Assembly: GCA_951213105.1 (NCBI GenBank)
Contig: OX578146.1
Coordinates: forward strand, 110,909,695-110,973,694
Direction of reading: 5' to 3'
Source: Amaurobius ferox
Taxonomy: Eukaryota > Arthropoda > Arachnida > Araneae > Amaurobiidae
DNA length: 64,000 nucleotides
Below the pieces are notes generated by a model. The model worked only from the letters and a program-made list of their open reading frames with translations. It had not been told where the DNA came from and searched no databases. Below, one piece after another: positions 25,597 to 37,754 of the stretch; positions within the stretch are counted from its first letter, which is position 1, and every line of letters starts with the position of its first letter. Made by a program: the position numbers and the translations under genes.

Positions 25597-25674
25597 TAAA
25601 TACCGAAGCATACTAAAAGAAATAAGGATACTTTGCAAATATGAATAGTTAAAAATACGAAATAGTTAAAAGTA

Positions 25675-25712
25675 CCTAGGCCTAATAATGAACAATTCAT
25701 TATTAGACCTAG
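25675..25712. repeat. 38-bp near-perfect palindrome
   Basis: cctaggcctaataatga / tcattattagacctagg, one mismatch, 4-base loop. Confidence 0.85.
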
Positions 25713-25960
25713 GGCTTGTCCAAAGCTTTCATGCATGGATTTTATTTAATATTAATTTATCGATTCCTTTCCATTGATGTGTTTTGTTTGTCTTCACCAT
25801 GATGACTGGAGGTTTGTATTTATATTTTCCACTTGATTAATGGTTCTCTGTTTGATACTTTTATTTGTAAGGCATTTTGTAATATTGGGGTTTTTTGAGT
25901 TGAACATTCTCTCTATTCTTTCATTTGATTTTTAAACTTATTATATAAATATATATATAT

Positions 25961-26193
25961 GAAATTCCAATGATAGATTAGAGATAAGTAGATTAGAGAT
26001 TACTCATATAACCATAACTTGAAATATAAAATAGCTACGTATATACATATAAAATAGAGATTCATCAATCAAGGGAGAATAAAATGCATATATCCAGTCA
26101 TCAAGCCATATATAAACAACAAATATCAATGGATATTGATTAATGAATCTCTATATGAGTTACAACTTATCTCTAATCTATGATTGGAATTTC
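25961..26193. mobile_element. MITE-like inverted repeat flanked by AT-dinucleotide runs
   Basis: gaaattccaatgatagatta / atctatgattggaatttc at the tips with pairing for about 30 bases, plus an inner inverted pair (tagagattcatcaatca / tgattaatgaatctcta). Non-coding. Confidence 0.6.
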
Positions 26194-26329
26194 ATATAAT
26201 ATCTATATATATATATATGCATCGCCTTATTTTATTACTTTAATACATATTAATTTATATAACTGTTCATACTTGCTTTGTATTATTAACACTTTTAGAT
26301 TGCTTCAGTGTTTATGAATCTTTTAATAT

Positions 26330-26338
26330 TATATATTG

Positions 26339-26370
<32 letters not shown>

Positions 26371-26420
26371 TATATATATATATACACATACATGCACACA
26401 CACATATATATATATATATG
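26330..26420. repeat. Compound (TA)n(CA)n microsatellite
   Basis: Alternating TA, CA and TACATA tracts directly before the LINE 3' fragment. Confidence 0.85.
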
Positions 26421-26423
26421 TCT

Positions 26424-26655
26424 TAAGGATGCCACAGCATAACATCCCTGCTGTGGCACTTAGGCGCCTAAAGAGAAAAAACCTCGAAGTCGGCCTAAAC
26501 TAACATGGAGGAGACTAATAGAACTAGAAAGAAATCAAGTGGGACGGGCGAGCTGGTCAGAAGCAAGGACTGCGGAACATGATCGACTAGGGTGGCAACA
26601 CAAGTTGGAGACCTTTTGTGCCACTAAGCACGATGAATGATGACGATGATGATAT
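26424..26655 (+). pseudogene. 3' end of a non-LTR retrotransposon (LINE) with GAT-repeat tail
   Basis: LRMPQHNIPAVALRRLKR, a frameshift in an A-run, then RPKLTWRRLIELE, SWSEARTAEHDRLGWQHK and LETFCATKHDE followed by stop and (GAT/GAC)n. This is the classic C-terminus of ORF2 in several LINE clades (RxRPxxTWRR ... W ... LC.TR) ending in a short simple repeat. Everything upstream is missing, so it is a 5'-truncated, frameshifted insertion. Confidence 0.75.
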
Positions 26656-28739
26656 ATTTCATCTTTTAAACATTACATTGTATTCTCATATTAATATTAC
26701 AAGGCATCAAGCTGGTATATTTGATTATTTTGTTTGATTATTTTTACATTTATATCTGATCCATTTTTTACATTCTTCTACGTCGGGCCTTGTGTATTAT
26801 TCTGTAATACGATTTACAGTTATGCACACAAAAACGTAGAAGTTGAGCATTACCGAATCAGGTATGGCCCTAGATAACGTACATGATTTTGGAAATGCTT
26901 TTAACTTTTTTCAATTATATTCATTTTCATATAAAATAAATTTTGGGAGCCAGAAAGACCTAGTTCCATGTGCAATTTTTTCTGTTTGAAGCTTTTCATT
27001 TTATGCACTATTCATGCATTCATACCATATATGTTTATGCAGGGAACAAAGGGATTAGTACCTTATGTACTTGTATTACATATTGTCATGATCCAATGGG
27101 ATCAAACATAGTTTTTACATTGAAATAGCTATTTTAAATGGAATTTTTCCCATCACGGAATTGGAATTCAGAGATTCACTCATCCTTAGAAAAGATGCTC
27201 TTTTTTAAGAAGCAATTCTACGTGGATTTTACAAGCGTGAGCTAAAAATAGCGAACAGGTGGCAATGATGTCAAATAAAACAAATATACAACTAAAACGA
27301 AGAAGGGAAGCGACCCCTTTTGGGAAATAGCTACGCAATATCGGATCCCCATGTTTTTGAGGCGCAAAGGTCCGACCAGAGCTTTCTCTCACTCGATGTT
27401 GAAAATGACTACAATTATGCAGCAGCGAATTTTGCTCCCAAGTGCGAAGCTTCGACCGGCGCAAAATGGCGCGAACGCCAATGATTCATCTAATATAATC
27501 TAGTATCCAAAATTGCAAAATAACCTTACGTAACCGTCATGACGATCGTGGTCAATAAATATTGTCACTATTTTTAAGACATTAAGTAAAAATATACTGC
27601 TCAATCTAAGCTGAAAATTCCAGCAAAGATGAATCAAAAGGCATGTGACTGCTGGGCAAGGGCCCTTAGCCCTAAGCCGAAATGGCGCGACAGTCAACTT
27701 ACCTCAATGCTTGATTGCAAAGTAGGAATGCAAATGATGACTAAGAATAGTCCTTTTGATCATAATTACAATCGCATCATGTGCCCAACCTTTCATGATA
27801 TGCCATCTTTGCCACCAAAGCTAATATGCAGTGAAACACCGTTACCGAGGATTCTCCGATGAAAAACCCTGATTAGCTCCTGATGAGTGTCGCAAGTCCA
27901 TAGTGAGGCCTGGACAAAACCCGAAGCCAATATTCAGGAAATAAGGAATAATCCACGGATAAGAACAAATTCAATTGTGACAGACATTTTGACGATTATA
28001 CATGAACTTACAAAATAGATCCTGCCTTCTTTGCTGGGTGAGTGAAATTTTAATTAGTTTATGAAATTAGCAAGGGAGTTAAAGAAATGCTCCAATAACT
28101 GATGTTTTAAAAATGAATCACATTGATCAGGTAATGAGACGAGAAAGAATAATTATATTGTATATGAATGTTAATTATTTCCCAGTATAAAATAATTACA
28201 TAGAAAAATGAAATTTATAAGCGTTTACTGTATTTTATGCGTGTATATGATAGAATATAAGCGGACTATGATTTAATATAAATATGTATTGTAAAAGTAA
28301 TCAAATAGAACTGCATGGAATAATTGAATTGGAATTATAGTAACCTCTACATATAAGTAAGAGGCAGGAGAATATTAATTTTTTATGAAGGATTAATTAT
28401 TGAATGAGAAAGATTGATTATTTTATTGAGCTTATGAAGACGTGCAACACAAAATAACGATACAATTTTGAGATACAAAGAAAACGATAAACTTTAATTT
28501 CTAGTTATGATACTTGTAAATTATCAATGAAGTCTTTTTAGCATTAAGTCAGCTTTCTGCCTGGTGCAGATTGTTCCGTTAGATGTTGGGCTGGAACTTC
28601 TGTGAATTATATAAATATTTATCCTTCGAGCTATTATTAGACTTAAAAATATAACAAAAATTAGAGATTGTAATATTTTTGATACTGTGGTCGAACATTG
28701 TGTTGTTGGTAAATGGAACCTGGGTAACTTGACAGCATA
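26656..28739. other. Non-coding region, no gene recognised
   Basis: Includes two patches of higher GC (27330-27480, 27640-27880) with short frames that match no family I know. tgcgccaaaat-type and cgaagcttcgac motifs hint at old transposon sequence, but this is unproven. Confidence 0.4.
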
Positions 28740-29400
28740 GGTAGAATAATCAGTTGCAGAATATCATCAACTTACAAGTGAGCCGCCAGATTGGCTTCAT
28801 CACAAGTAGAGGAGATAGACCCACGAGATGGCTCTCCAAGCTGTTACACCACGTGTGATGGACGCACAACAACAAATGCGGCATTGGAACGTTGGCCAGT
28901 CCTCCTCCACACACGTATGCGACGGTCAGCAATACTGAGAAGCGGGATTCGTCGCTAAAAGACAACATACCCCCAATATACTGTCCAGTCTGACACAGCT
29001 CGGCACCAATCCAGACAGCGCTACCTATGTTGAGGGGTCAGTGGTAAGCACCTTAATGGACGTCGAGATCTAATACCACCTTCTGCCAGTCACCTCTAAA
29101 GAGTATCCCTTGATACAGGATGCATGAAGGATGGCAAATGCCTTCAAATAGCTGATAGCGACGCCATTGGTGTTTACGTGGCTCCTCTCGGGCAGTTGTC
29201 TATCTGGGGCGTCTTGAACCTATACGACAGTTACATATGCCTTTTATGATCCACTGTTGCCAACATCGAGCAACTATCATATCGCTCCAACCAAGATGGC
29301 GACTGATACGTCTGTTGGACCAACCAGCTTCTTTTAGAACCAGGGGTGGACTGACCATAGGATGGTCTGGTGCAATCACCGGGCCGGGTCCAGCCAAGAC
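28740..29400 (-). pseudogene. Tc1/mariner-type transposase pseudogene
   Basis: Minus-strand pieces in order: the helix-turn-helix region (LKEAGWSNRRISRHLGWS, then CWQQWI and GSRRP, about 29360-29205); a middle part SRRPLRCLPLTPQHR with WCRA in a shifted frame (about 29075-28990); the catalytic-core start LSFSDESRFS (about 28970); and RRIRVWRRTGQRSN plus a C-terminal DDILQ piece (to about 28745). Stops and frameshifts separate them. Family known for cut-and-paste at TA sites. Distinctly more GC-rich than its surroundings. Confidence 0.75.
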
Positions 29401-29445
29401 ATATCATAGGGCAGCAACGATGTCGCCCCCCCCCCCCGAAAAAGG
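29338..29445 (+). repeat. CAGGGGTGGACTGACC-type element end with C-run
   Basis: accaggggtggactgaccat, ggtctggtgcaatcaccggg and a C11 run around 29427 form another common hAT-like end module, abutting the Tc1 pseudogene. Confidence 0.35.
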
Positions 29446-29898
29446 AGCTTTCGACGGACGCTACCCCTCCCTCCCAATTCGGCGATCGGCCGCAGGGTCT
29501 GTGAGGCCAAGGGCAAAATCGACTAGTGTCTGCCCGTTGCGTTGAATTGCTGTGGAAAGGACTTTCGGATTCAAATATTTGCTAGCAACTCCAATATATA
29601 GCGCTTTGGCTATAATTTATAGTATTGAACCGCCGTAAATTGGAATTGAAACGGAGTTTTGCTGTTTATGCCTATTCCCTATACCAATTTCGTGCACGTT
29701 ACTTTTAATCTTTCACATCGCATCTTTAAATTGTTAGTCTTCTTTTCCTGATAATTATTGAAATTATAAAGTCAAAAAACGATAAGAAAGATGGAAAATC
29801 CTGGGGAAAAAATAGATTTTCAACAGAAAGTAGCGAACATTTGTTGTTTATGTGATTATCAGTGCTTATCAATGGCAGCTCTTATTGAACACATACTT

Positions 29899-30825
29899 AA
29901 AAATCTGATGTGGGCAACACATGACTTTCCTTATATAATGTAATGAATTTACTACATTTACAGTAAAAAAAATAGCTTTTTCTTATAGTAGATAATAATA
30001 TTCTTTCCAAGATATTGAATTTTCGACAATTGGTCGTCATTTTCATTGATTTAGCGTCCTTTTTATCTATTTGGCGAGATTTTCGTTAATTTGACAACAT
30101 TCCAAAAAATCGCCACGTTGGCGACATTCCGCCAAATTCGTCGCCAAAATCTCGCCAGGCGTTATGGACGAAGAAATAAGTTATTCTTACAGCAGATAAA
30201 TGACTATTGGCGTTCAAATACAAAAGTATCACTCAAAGTATATTTTTTCATGAATGGAACGAGCTAGATCCACGAGAATGATGTCACCAAATTTATTGTA
30301 TGGCATTAAATATGAAAAGTGAATATGTTTCTCGATAGGAAATATTTTTTTTTTATTTTATATGACTTTTTGATAATTTTTTTGAAAAAAGTGCAATATC
30401 TCGAGAACGGTTCATGTTAGCGTTCTAAAATTTATGTCAATCGTTTTCTAATGAAAAATTACATAAGAAATGTCTATTTGAGTAACTTTATTAGTGGTTT
30501 TGATTTTTTGACGATTTCTTCAAAATTTCATTCGAAGATTTAGGGGGGTTCTGAACATTCGATTGCGTATAAGAACAATAGACTTCCAGCGTTTACGGAT
30601 TGTGATTTTTGTACCAAATTTGATTCGAATCGGCCCATTCGTTCGTGAGTTATCGTCTCCACAGACTCACTGACACACACACACACACAGACATCCCTTC
30701 AAAAATGTTTGATTCGTGATTAGGTATGCTTAAAACGTGCTCTCCCGTCGAAAACTCGAATTCGAATTTTCGACCCCGTCACAATACTTTCCTTATACAT
30801 TATGTATATAAGGAAAGTAAAAATC
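29899..30825 (+). mobile_element. Approximately 0.9 kb dispersed element, family A, copy 1
   Basis: Opens with ctgatgtgggcaacacatg then ctttccttatataatg, continues with a 20-bp-period TGGCGA array, CTCGAGAACGG, a CA microsatellite, gactcactgacacaca and a tcgaattcgaattttcga block, and closes with ctttccttatacattatg and its inverted partner tatataaggaaagt. No ORF of substance. Superfamily not recognised; the inverted ctttcctta ends suggest a MITE-like DNA element. Confidence 0.6.
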
Positions 30826-32680
30826 TGTAGGAAAAAGTAATCCATTGTTTTGTTTTTCTATTTATTCATTTTTGACTGTAACATGTAATGTTCCATATAT
30901 TTAGCTTCCATTAAAAAAAAAGCAAGGTATCGGAACAAAAACTAACAGATAATGTAGAGTTACATGTCATTTTTTGTTTTTCTTCGACAATTTTAGAGAT
31001 TTTTGGAAAATATTTAAAAATCTATTAAATTATTTACTTTTGTTGCTCAAAACATTCGAAATTCTTAGACCGTTAGCTCACTTTAAAAAAGGTGGGATAA
31101 AACCATAAAATTCTAAGTATTGGCTTTGTATTACAAGCAACTTATATACTTACAAATTCGGGCAGATTTTAATAGTATAGATAGCTTTAGTGATTTTATT
31201 TTCCATATGGCATTTATTTTAAAGTAACGAGTAACATTTTAGGATATGGGTATCCTTTATTTTAGTAATTAATTGCCTTGAAAATGTCCTAAAATTTACT
31301 AAGCATTCTATTCTGAAATTTCAATTTTGGCACTATTAGTCCTGCAGTAGTGCCAAGTTATTCTGCATTATTATGTATTATCCTAATATGTATAAATATA
31401 TTGTTTTGATGGATATGCATTCAAAATTTATTGTTAGTAATCATTTAATCTTTGCATATCTCAATTATACATTTCCACATGTGATGCCTGTAAAATAAAA
31501 TTTTTTTGATATTTAAATATATTTGTTTTAACAATTTTATTGAAAACAATTTTATTATTACAATAAAATTTATTTCATACTATTGTAGTTCAAAGTGTTA
31601 AAACCTATAAGTGCATGATAGTATTATTAACATAAATGAAATGTGTGCTCGTTACACCCCTGGAGCAATAACCAGGTCGCACCGGTTTATGAAATTTGAC
31701 ACACAGTGGTGAAACGTCAAGAGAGACAAGGTGAGCAGTGTTTACCCAAATAATTTATGATCCAGTACTTTTATTTTAATTATTTATAATTCGAAATAAA
31801 TGTATGACATGTTTCATGTGCAAATAAATTAAGGGAAATATCGACAAATTTTAAAGTTTAGAACCTGTTTCATTTTTTCCCTGTTAGTATAGAGAGAAAG
31901 AGTCGATTGTTCAGGAGAGACATATTCCAAAGTCTCTCTCCCTGTCAATTTTCTATTAAGAACCGAAAGAGTGTGCATGCGTCTTTGAAACCCTAACTAA
32001 TCAATTTCCACTATACTAAGGTCTTTACTAATCAGGTTCTATACTGGGTACAGGGTTGGACTGGGTTAGCCAGTTCAACCCTGCACTCAGCAATTTTTCA
32101 TATGATAAAAATATTGTTAAATATTTGCTATTCAGCAGAAAAAAAAAATCATACAACGAAAAAACTTTATAAATCAATCAGTTGGTGAATTTGAAGAATT
32201 AAAGTGCCATACAGATGCCAGCGTTTTAACTTTTGAAGAAGACCAAGTTAACAACTTCAATTTCTGATGTGTGTCAGCATTTGTGAACATGGCATCATTT
32301 GAGCAAAACTGATTTCGGCATATTAATCAATTGAAAATTTTTTCATGAACTGAAAGATATGGAAAAGGTAAATTAATAATTTAAAAATAAGAGCTGTGAA
32401 GATATCTTCGAGGAGAGCAAGCAAAATTCAGAAATTAGCACAGTCGTCACATGGAAAAAGAGAGATGACGTCACCCTCCCAAGGACTAACTGTACTCCGG
32501 TTTGCTTCAGTTTGGAGAGTTTAGAAAATATGGAAACTAGAAGGAATAATCATAATGGCCACACCAGGAGTAGGAGTATTTGAAAAATATATGTTTTTAA
32601 TGAAGATATAATATTAATATAGCAACACTAAGGGAGTCATAGAGTATAGTGTCACATAGAACTACTGAACTTATTTATAG
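30826..32680. other. Non-coding region, no gene recognised
   Basis: AT-rich except for a patch near 31650-31740 and 32395-32530. Nothing assignable besides the small palindrome at 32051. Confidence 0.45.
32051..32083. repeat. Short palindrome with hAT-like tips
   Basis: cagggttggactgg / ccagttcaaccctg around gttag; looks like two element ends with nearly all interior lost. Confidence 0.5.
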
Positions 32681-32708
32681 CAATATATATATATATATAT
32701 ATATATAT
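32681..32708. repeat. (AT)n microsatellite
   Basis: About 28 bases of pure AT. Confidence 0.85.
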
Positions 32709-33150
32709 CTTTTTGGTCTTTTATCTAAGAAATAACACATCTGCTTCATCTTATATAGAAAATAATTTTTTTTAAATAAAAAATTATTTTCTCCTTTATT
32801 CACCCACTTGTACCAAATTAAAATACAAAATATAGTTTCAATAAAATGTTATTTGTATTGGTACTTGCTAATGTAATGTGTAGTTTTGGATACTGAAAAT
32901 GTGCTGCTATTAGAGCATAACAAACACCATAAAATATTTAAATGTTTCAAAATACATAAAAATATGGAATATTATAGTTCTTCGAATAGATTTAAAAGTC
33001 CCAAAAAGTTGGTTTTGAATATTTTCTGTGCTTTTACATTTTTTATAATTTTATTAGATCCTTTAACATTAATTTCTGAGTTTAGAATTTTAATGGATCA
33101 AGTACAACTAAAGAATTGTTTAATTCAGTGGTGTATTATCCTATTATACA

Positions 33151-33204
33151 CAGGGCCGGTTCAAGGATATTTTTGTGTGTGGGCAAGACAGTTTGGGGCT
33201 GCCC

Positions 33205-33243
<39 letters not shown>

Positions 33244-33420
33244 ATAATACAAATATATAATAAAAATTTCCTTAATGTTTCCTTTATAATTCCTTCCTTC
33301 TTAATGTGACGCAACAAGCCCATTTTCCATTGGTTAATCTTTATCCAATGGCATGATTCACATCCTCGTAAGGGCCCGCTCGGCCCCCTTGTCTTGGCGC
33401 CCCTAAATTTATGATTTTGT
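33151..33420. mobile_element. hAT-like end fragment (CAGGGCCGG)
   Basis: cagggccggttcaaggatat, a gggcaagacagtttggggct stretch, an (AT)n tract at 33209-33241 and a later ggcccccttgtcttggcgcc block resemble the ends of widespread CAGGGCCGG-type hAT elements. Opposite end not found. Confidence 0.4.
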
Positions 33421-33453
33421 GACCTTTTGGGTTCACGTGTTGTAAAACTCGGC

Positions 33454-33488
33454 GCCATCCAGACTGGCATACTGCCAGTCTGGATGGC
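33454..33488. repeat. Perfect 16-bp stem, 3-base loop
   Basis: gccatccagactggca, loop tac, tgccagtctggatggc; GC-rich, near the end of the CAGGGCCGG fragment. Confidence 0.85.
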
Positions 33489-34069
33489 CATTTTGTTTGC
33501 CATTTTGTGATGTTTGCCATTTTGTACACAATAAATTACACATATAAACTTGTCTCATTAAAGTGTGAGATCTATTTCTGGTCTCACACTATCAAATTTT
33601 ATTCTCATCTAAATTTAGAGCTTTAATTAGCGGTTTAGAAAATGTAATGCCTTACATTTCTTTCTACATGCATACATGCATAATGCAGCTGTAATGTATA
33701 ATACATAACTGAATTTTGGACTTTAAATAAAGTCCAAAATTTCCCTGCACACAAATGATGTATAGGAAAATAATGATGGGGTCGAAAACTCGAATTTTTG
33801 ACGGATTAATATGCGATTTTGACATCCTTTAACCCATATCAATTATTTTTAAAGGGATGTCTGTGCGTGAGTGTAATGTATATATGGGTGTGAATAGGAG
33901 TCTAGAGAGACAAAATTTCTAGAACGAATGGAGTGAAGTGAACAAAATTTATGATTTTAAAGGGAAATGAACATTCGGAAGGTCGCAAAATTTCAAACTT
34001 CTTTTAAATCGTAAGAAAAAACGGCATTCAAAAATATTAAATAAACAATCATATTATATGAAAGTTTAC

Positions 34070-35850
34070 ATGAATAACATCTATGTTTGGGAGTTTTGTG
34101 TAGGGGAAACGAAGCGTTATGAAAAATGTAAACCTTTTGGACACTTATAATAATAATATCAATATTTTAATATTCAAAACTTTTTTCTAGAAAAAAAAAG
34201 TGTCTGTCCCAGCGAGTGTTTTTATTATTCTTGTTTTCATTTTAAACAAGATATAAATAGTAAACGACAAAAATACGTACTAGGAAATTTAGTATCAAAA
34301 TCTATATTTATTATTAAGAAAAGCTTTTATAGTTCTCGAGTAATAGTCTTGCAAAATTGAAGAAGATAGAAATTTTTCCATTTTTCAAGTTAGTAAGATC
34401 TCAAAAACTAAAACTAGCTTTGAACAATAAGCATAAATTTGTAGCTCTGTGAAAGTCCTACAAATGTATATAATTGGATTTCGGATCGAACTCTATTTTT
34501 TTTTTGGCGGGGGGGCTTAAACTTTGAAACATAAATATGAGTTTTTTCCATGTTTCATACTTTCACTCGAAATATCTTTCAAAGTATAAAAGATCGATAG
34601 AATTATATTAAGTGATAAAAATATGTATGAGAAAATTTAGTTTCTAAATTTATATGTATATTTAAAAAAGCTTTTATAGTTTTCGAGTAATCATCTTGTC
34701 AAGTGGAAGAAGTTTGAAAATTTGAAATATTACTTTCCTTATATACATAATGTATAAGGAAAGTATTGTGACGGGGTCGAAAATTCGAATTCGAGTTTTC
34801 GACGGGAGAGCACATTTCAAGCATCTCTGATCACGAATCAAACATTTTTGAAGTGATGTCTGTGTGTGTGTGAAAGTATGAGTTGTGTGTGTGTGTGTGT
34901 GTGTCAGTGAATCTGTGTAGACGATAACTGACGAACGAATGGACCGATTCGAACGAAATTTGGTACAAAAATCACAATCCGTACACACTGGAAGCTTATT
35001 GTTTTTATACGCAATCGAATCTTCAGAACCCCCCTAAATTTTCAAGTGAAATTTTGAAAAAATCGCCAAAAAATCAAAACCGCTAATAAAGTTACGCAAA
35101 TAAACATTTCTTATGTAATTTTTCATTAAAAAACGATTAACATAAATTTTAGAACGCTAACATGAACCATTCTCGAGATATTGCACATTTTTCAAAACAA
35201 TTATCAAAAAGTTATATAAAATAAAAAAAAATATTTCCTATTGAGAAAAATGTCCACTTTTCATATGTAATACCATGCGATAAATTGGGTGACATCATTC
35301 TTGTGGATCTAGCTCGTTCCATTCATGAAAAAAGATACTTTGAGTAATACTTTTGTATTTGAACGCCAATAGTCATTTATCTGCTGTAAGAATAACTTAT
35401 TTCTCCCTCCATAACGCTTGGCGAGATATTGGCGACGAATTTGACGGAATATCGCCAACTTGGCGACATTTTTAATTGTTGCCAAATTAACGAAAATCTC
35501 GCCGATAAAAATGGCGCTAAATCAATGAAAATGACGACTAATTGAAGAAAATTCAATATCTTGGAAAGAATATAAGTATCTACTATAAGAATAACATTTT
35601 TTAAACTGTAAAAGTAGTAAATTCATTGTATTATATTAGGAAAGTCATGTATTGCCCACATAAGATTTTTTCAAGTTTGTAATGCTTATATCTTAAAAAC
35701 TAAAAGTGATAACTATAAACAATTAGCATGAATTTATTGCTCTTTACGAATCCTACAAGTGTATATAATTGGATTTTAGGTCACTTTCTTGGTTTTTGAA
35801 GTACAGTGGTTATAATTTCGATATTTTAACATATCGAAATTATAACTACT
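34070..35850. mobile_element. Family B copies, interrupted by a family A element
   Basis: tgaataacatctatgtttgg begins a copy at 34070 that runs to about 34490; a second partial copy (about 34550-34732) resumes after the family A insertion at about 35669 with tttgtaatgcttatatctta and ends near 35850 in a small palindrome (ggttataatttcgatat / atatcgaaattataact). Confidence 0.45.
34733..35668 (-). mobile_element. Family A element, copy 2 (reverse orientation, nested in a family B element)
   Basis: Reverse-oriented match to the 29.9-30.8 kb element along its full length, including the CA repeat (34859-34905 as TG), the TGGCGA array (about 35420-35560) and the terminal cccacataag. It interrupts a family B copy whose left and right parts flank it. 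Confidence 0.6.
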
Positions 35851-35854
35851 ATAC

Positions 35855-36066
35855 TTCAAAAATCAAGTTTTCCAATGGATGGGAAAGCTGTAATATTTGA
35901 AATGCCACGATTGTTGCAGATCAGTCTGGTTACTTACTCTTTTGTGAAATATTGGTGCACAAGCACGAGATATTTTGCTTTGTTTAAAAAAAATTAGGAA
36001 GTCGAATAAATATGGGGATTCTAAAGATGTTTAATGATTGGTGAGGTTTGAACAGAATAGGTGTAA
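35855..36066 (+). repeat. Direct repeat (about 215 bp), left copy
   Basis: ctatacttcaaaaatcaagt to gtttgaacagaataggtg; repeated in the same orientation at 36892-37112 with about 90 % identity by eye. The copies are 1037 bp apart. Confidence 0.65.
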
Positions 36067-36891
36067 ATATACGTATTCAATTATTTATATTCAAGTATTT
36101 ATGTGCCGCCAGACACGTTTATAGATTAACTCGAATGTAAAATCTCCTCAGTAAGTTTAATTTTTATACTGCAAATCAAGTTAATAAAATAATCGAATAT
36201 ATTAAAGTGGAGTCTATGGTCGAAGTTTTCAGATGAAATCGGGGTGAAAATTAAAAGCGCTAGCTAGTTACAAAAAGTTAATTTGTATTACTAGTAATTT
36301 GTATTGCTTTGAAAGCCTATAAACGAAACAAATGAGCCTGAAATAATCGAATAAACTTATTGATCTTTACTGGAGTTTTATCTTACAAAATATTATTCAC
36401 GCAAAGCAATTTCGGTTCCATCGGACTACAGTCACCGCCGATTATATTTTTCTGAATTTATCAGGAATCAAAAGTAACTTACTCATTATGTAGTGTCATA
36501 AAAGTTGCCCTCATCAATTTTTTAATAAAATTTGGACTTTTAATTGCATAAATCTTATTATTTGTATATCTTAGCAGTAAAACATTATAAGCAAATCAAA
36601 GAAATGATTTTATGAATAAATTAGGAAAGAGGAGAGATGAAGGAAAAGCATTTCAATCACTACGAAGCTAAGATATAATATAACAGGACAATTCAGAATT
36701 TTGCCGGTTATTACCAGCAATTTATTTAAATAGCTAATCTTTAATATTAAATTTAAAATGCAAAAATATTTAAATTTGTTGGTTTTTGATTTCGCAGATA
36801 AAAATCTGGGATTCTATTTCGAAGCAGTTTGTGACTGTCCATTGTAGCCCCTCTAAAATCTGATTAAAATACAGAAGGGACATAGAATATA

Positions 36892-37112
36892 ACCACTATA
36901 CTTCAAAGATCAAGTTTTCTAATGGGTGAGAAAGCTGTAATATTTGAAATGGCACGATTGTTGCAGATCAGTCTGGTTACTTATTCTTTTGTGAAATATT
37001 AGTGCACAAGCACAAGATATCTTGTTTTGTTTAAAAATAAATTAGAAAGTTAAATGAACTTGGGGATTCTAAAGATGTTTAATGATTAGTGAGGTTTGAA
37101 CAGAATAGGTGG
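36892..37112 (+). repeat. Direct repeat (about 215 bp), right copy
   Basis: Second copy of the 35855-36066 segment, followed by a short ggaaatatacatat triplet repeat (37111-37155). The region between the copies has no recognised feature. Confidence 0.65.
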
Positions 37113-37213
37113 AAATATACATATGGAAATATACATATGGAAATATACGTGGAAATGTACATAATAATGGAATACTATCCAAATTACAAAAACTTTTACA
37201 CTTTGACTAATTT

Positions 37214-37281
37214 CCTCCTTCCCGGTCGTCCATCTCGCTGCTCTAAGTCCTCTGGACGAGCCGGACGGCCTGGGGCTTTCA
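37214..37281 (+). mobile_element. Mini-retroposon, 68 bp (first of a pair)
   Basis: Flanked by ctttgactaattt at 37201-37213 and 37282-37294. Insert reads cggtcgtcc ... ctggacgagccggacggcct, ending ggggctttca; same tail module as the 63-bp copy, opposite orientation in the window. Confidence 0.65.
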
Positions 37282-37294
37282 CTTTGACTAATTT

Positions 37295-37354
37295 CCGGCC
37301 GTCCAAATAGCTGCTCTTAGTCCTCTGGACGAGTCGGACGGTCTGGGTCTTCAA
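37295..37354 (+). mobile_element. Mini-retroposon, 60 bp (second of a pair)
   Basis: Lies between the second and third copies of ctttgactaattt (37282-37294 and 37355-37367). Insert ccggccgtcc ... gagtcggacggtctgggtct tcaa. It differs from its neighbour at many positions. Confidence 0.65.
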
Positions 37355-37754
37355 CTTTGACTAATTTAACATTTGCTTTATTGAATCACTGGAACGAATT
37401 ATCCGGTGTTAACTGGGACGTAAATAAACCCCCGTTACTACATTTACAAATAACAATACTCAATTTTCTTCAAATCCTAAACCAACGTCAAATTAGCAGT
37501 ATGCTATCCGCAAAGCGAAAAAAAAATAAACGCTCTCCGTGATGCTAGATCGTTACGGTAGCTGTTAAATCGTATGATTAGCTGTTAGATCATATCGATG
37601 GTTGGAGGTCCTGTAACTGTTAAATCGAGAATAAAGCTGCTAGGTCATATCGGTAGCTGGAGATTATCTGATTTTGGAATTTAAAAATTCGTTAAAAATC
37701 GAATGTAAATTTTGGTAAAAGGCCTTCGAGATGCATTAGTTCAGGTATAGATGG

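Noticed and set aside
27629..27862. 77-codon frame in a GC-richer patch as a novel gene
   Set aside because: No domain, no splice-linked neighbour and no repeat match by eye; evidence is insufficient.
32886..33260. 124-codon frame
   Set aside because: AT-rich, ends in the (AT)n run of a hAT-like fragment; no recognisable protein features.
34674..34988. 104-codon frame with THTHTH and a matching frame at 51601-51975
   Set aside because: Both are readings through the CA microsatellite and end block of family A elements.
35855..37112. LTR retrotransposon
   Set aside because: Direct repeats exist but no primer-binding site, polypurine tract, TG/CA termini or gag-pol remnants were seen.
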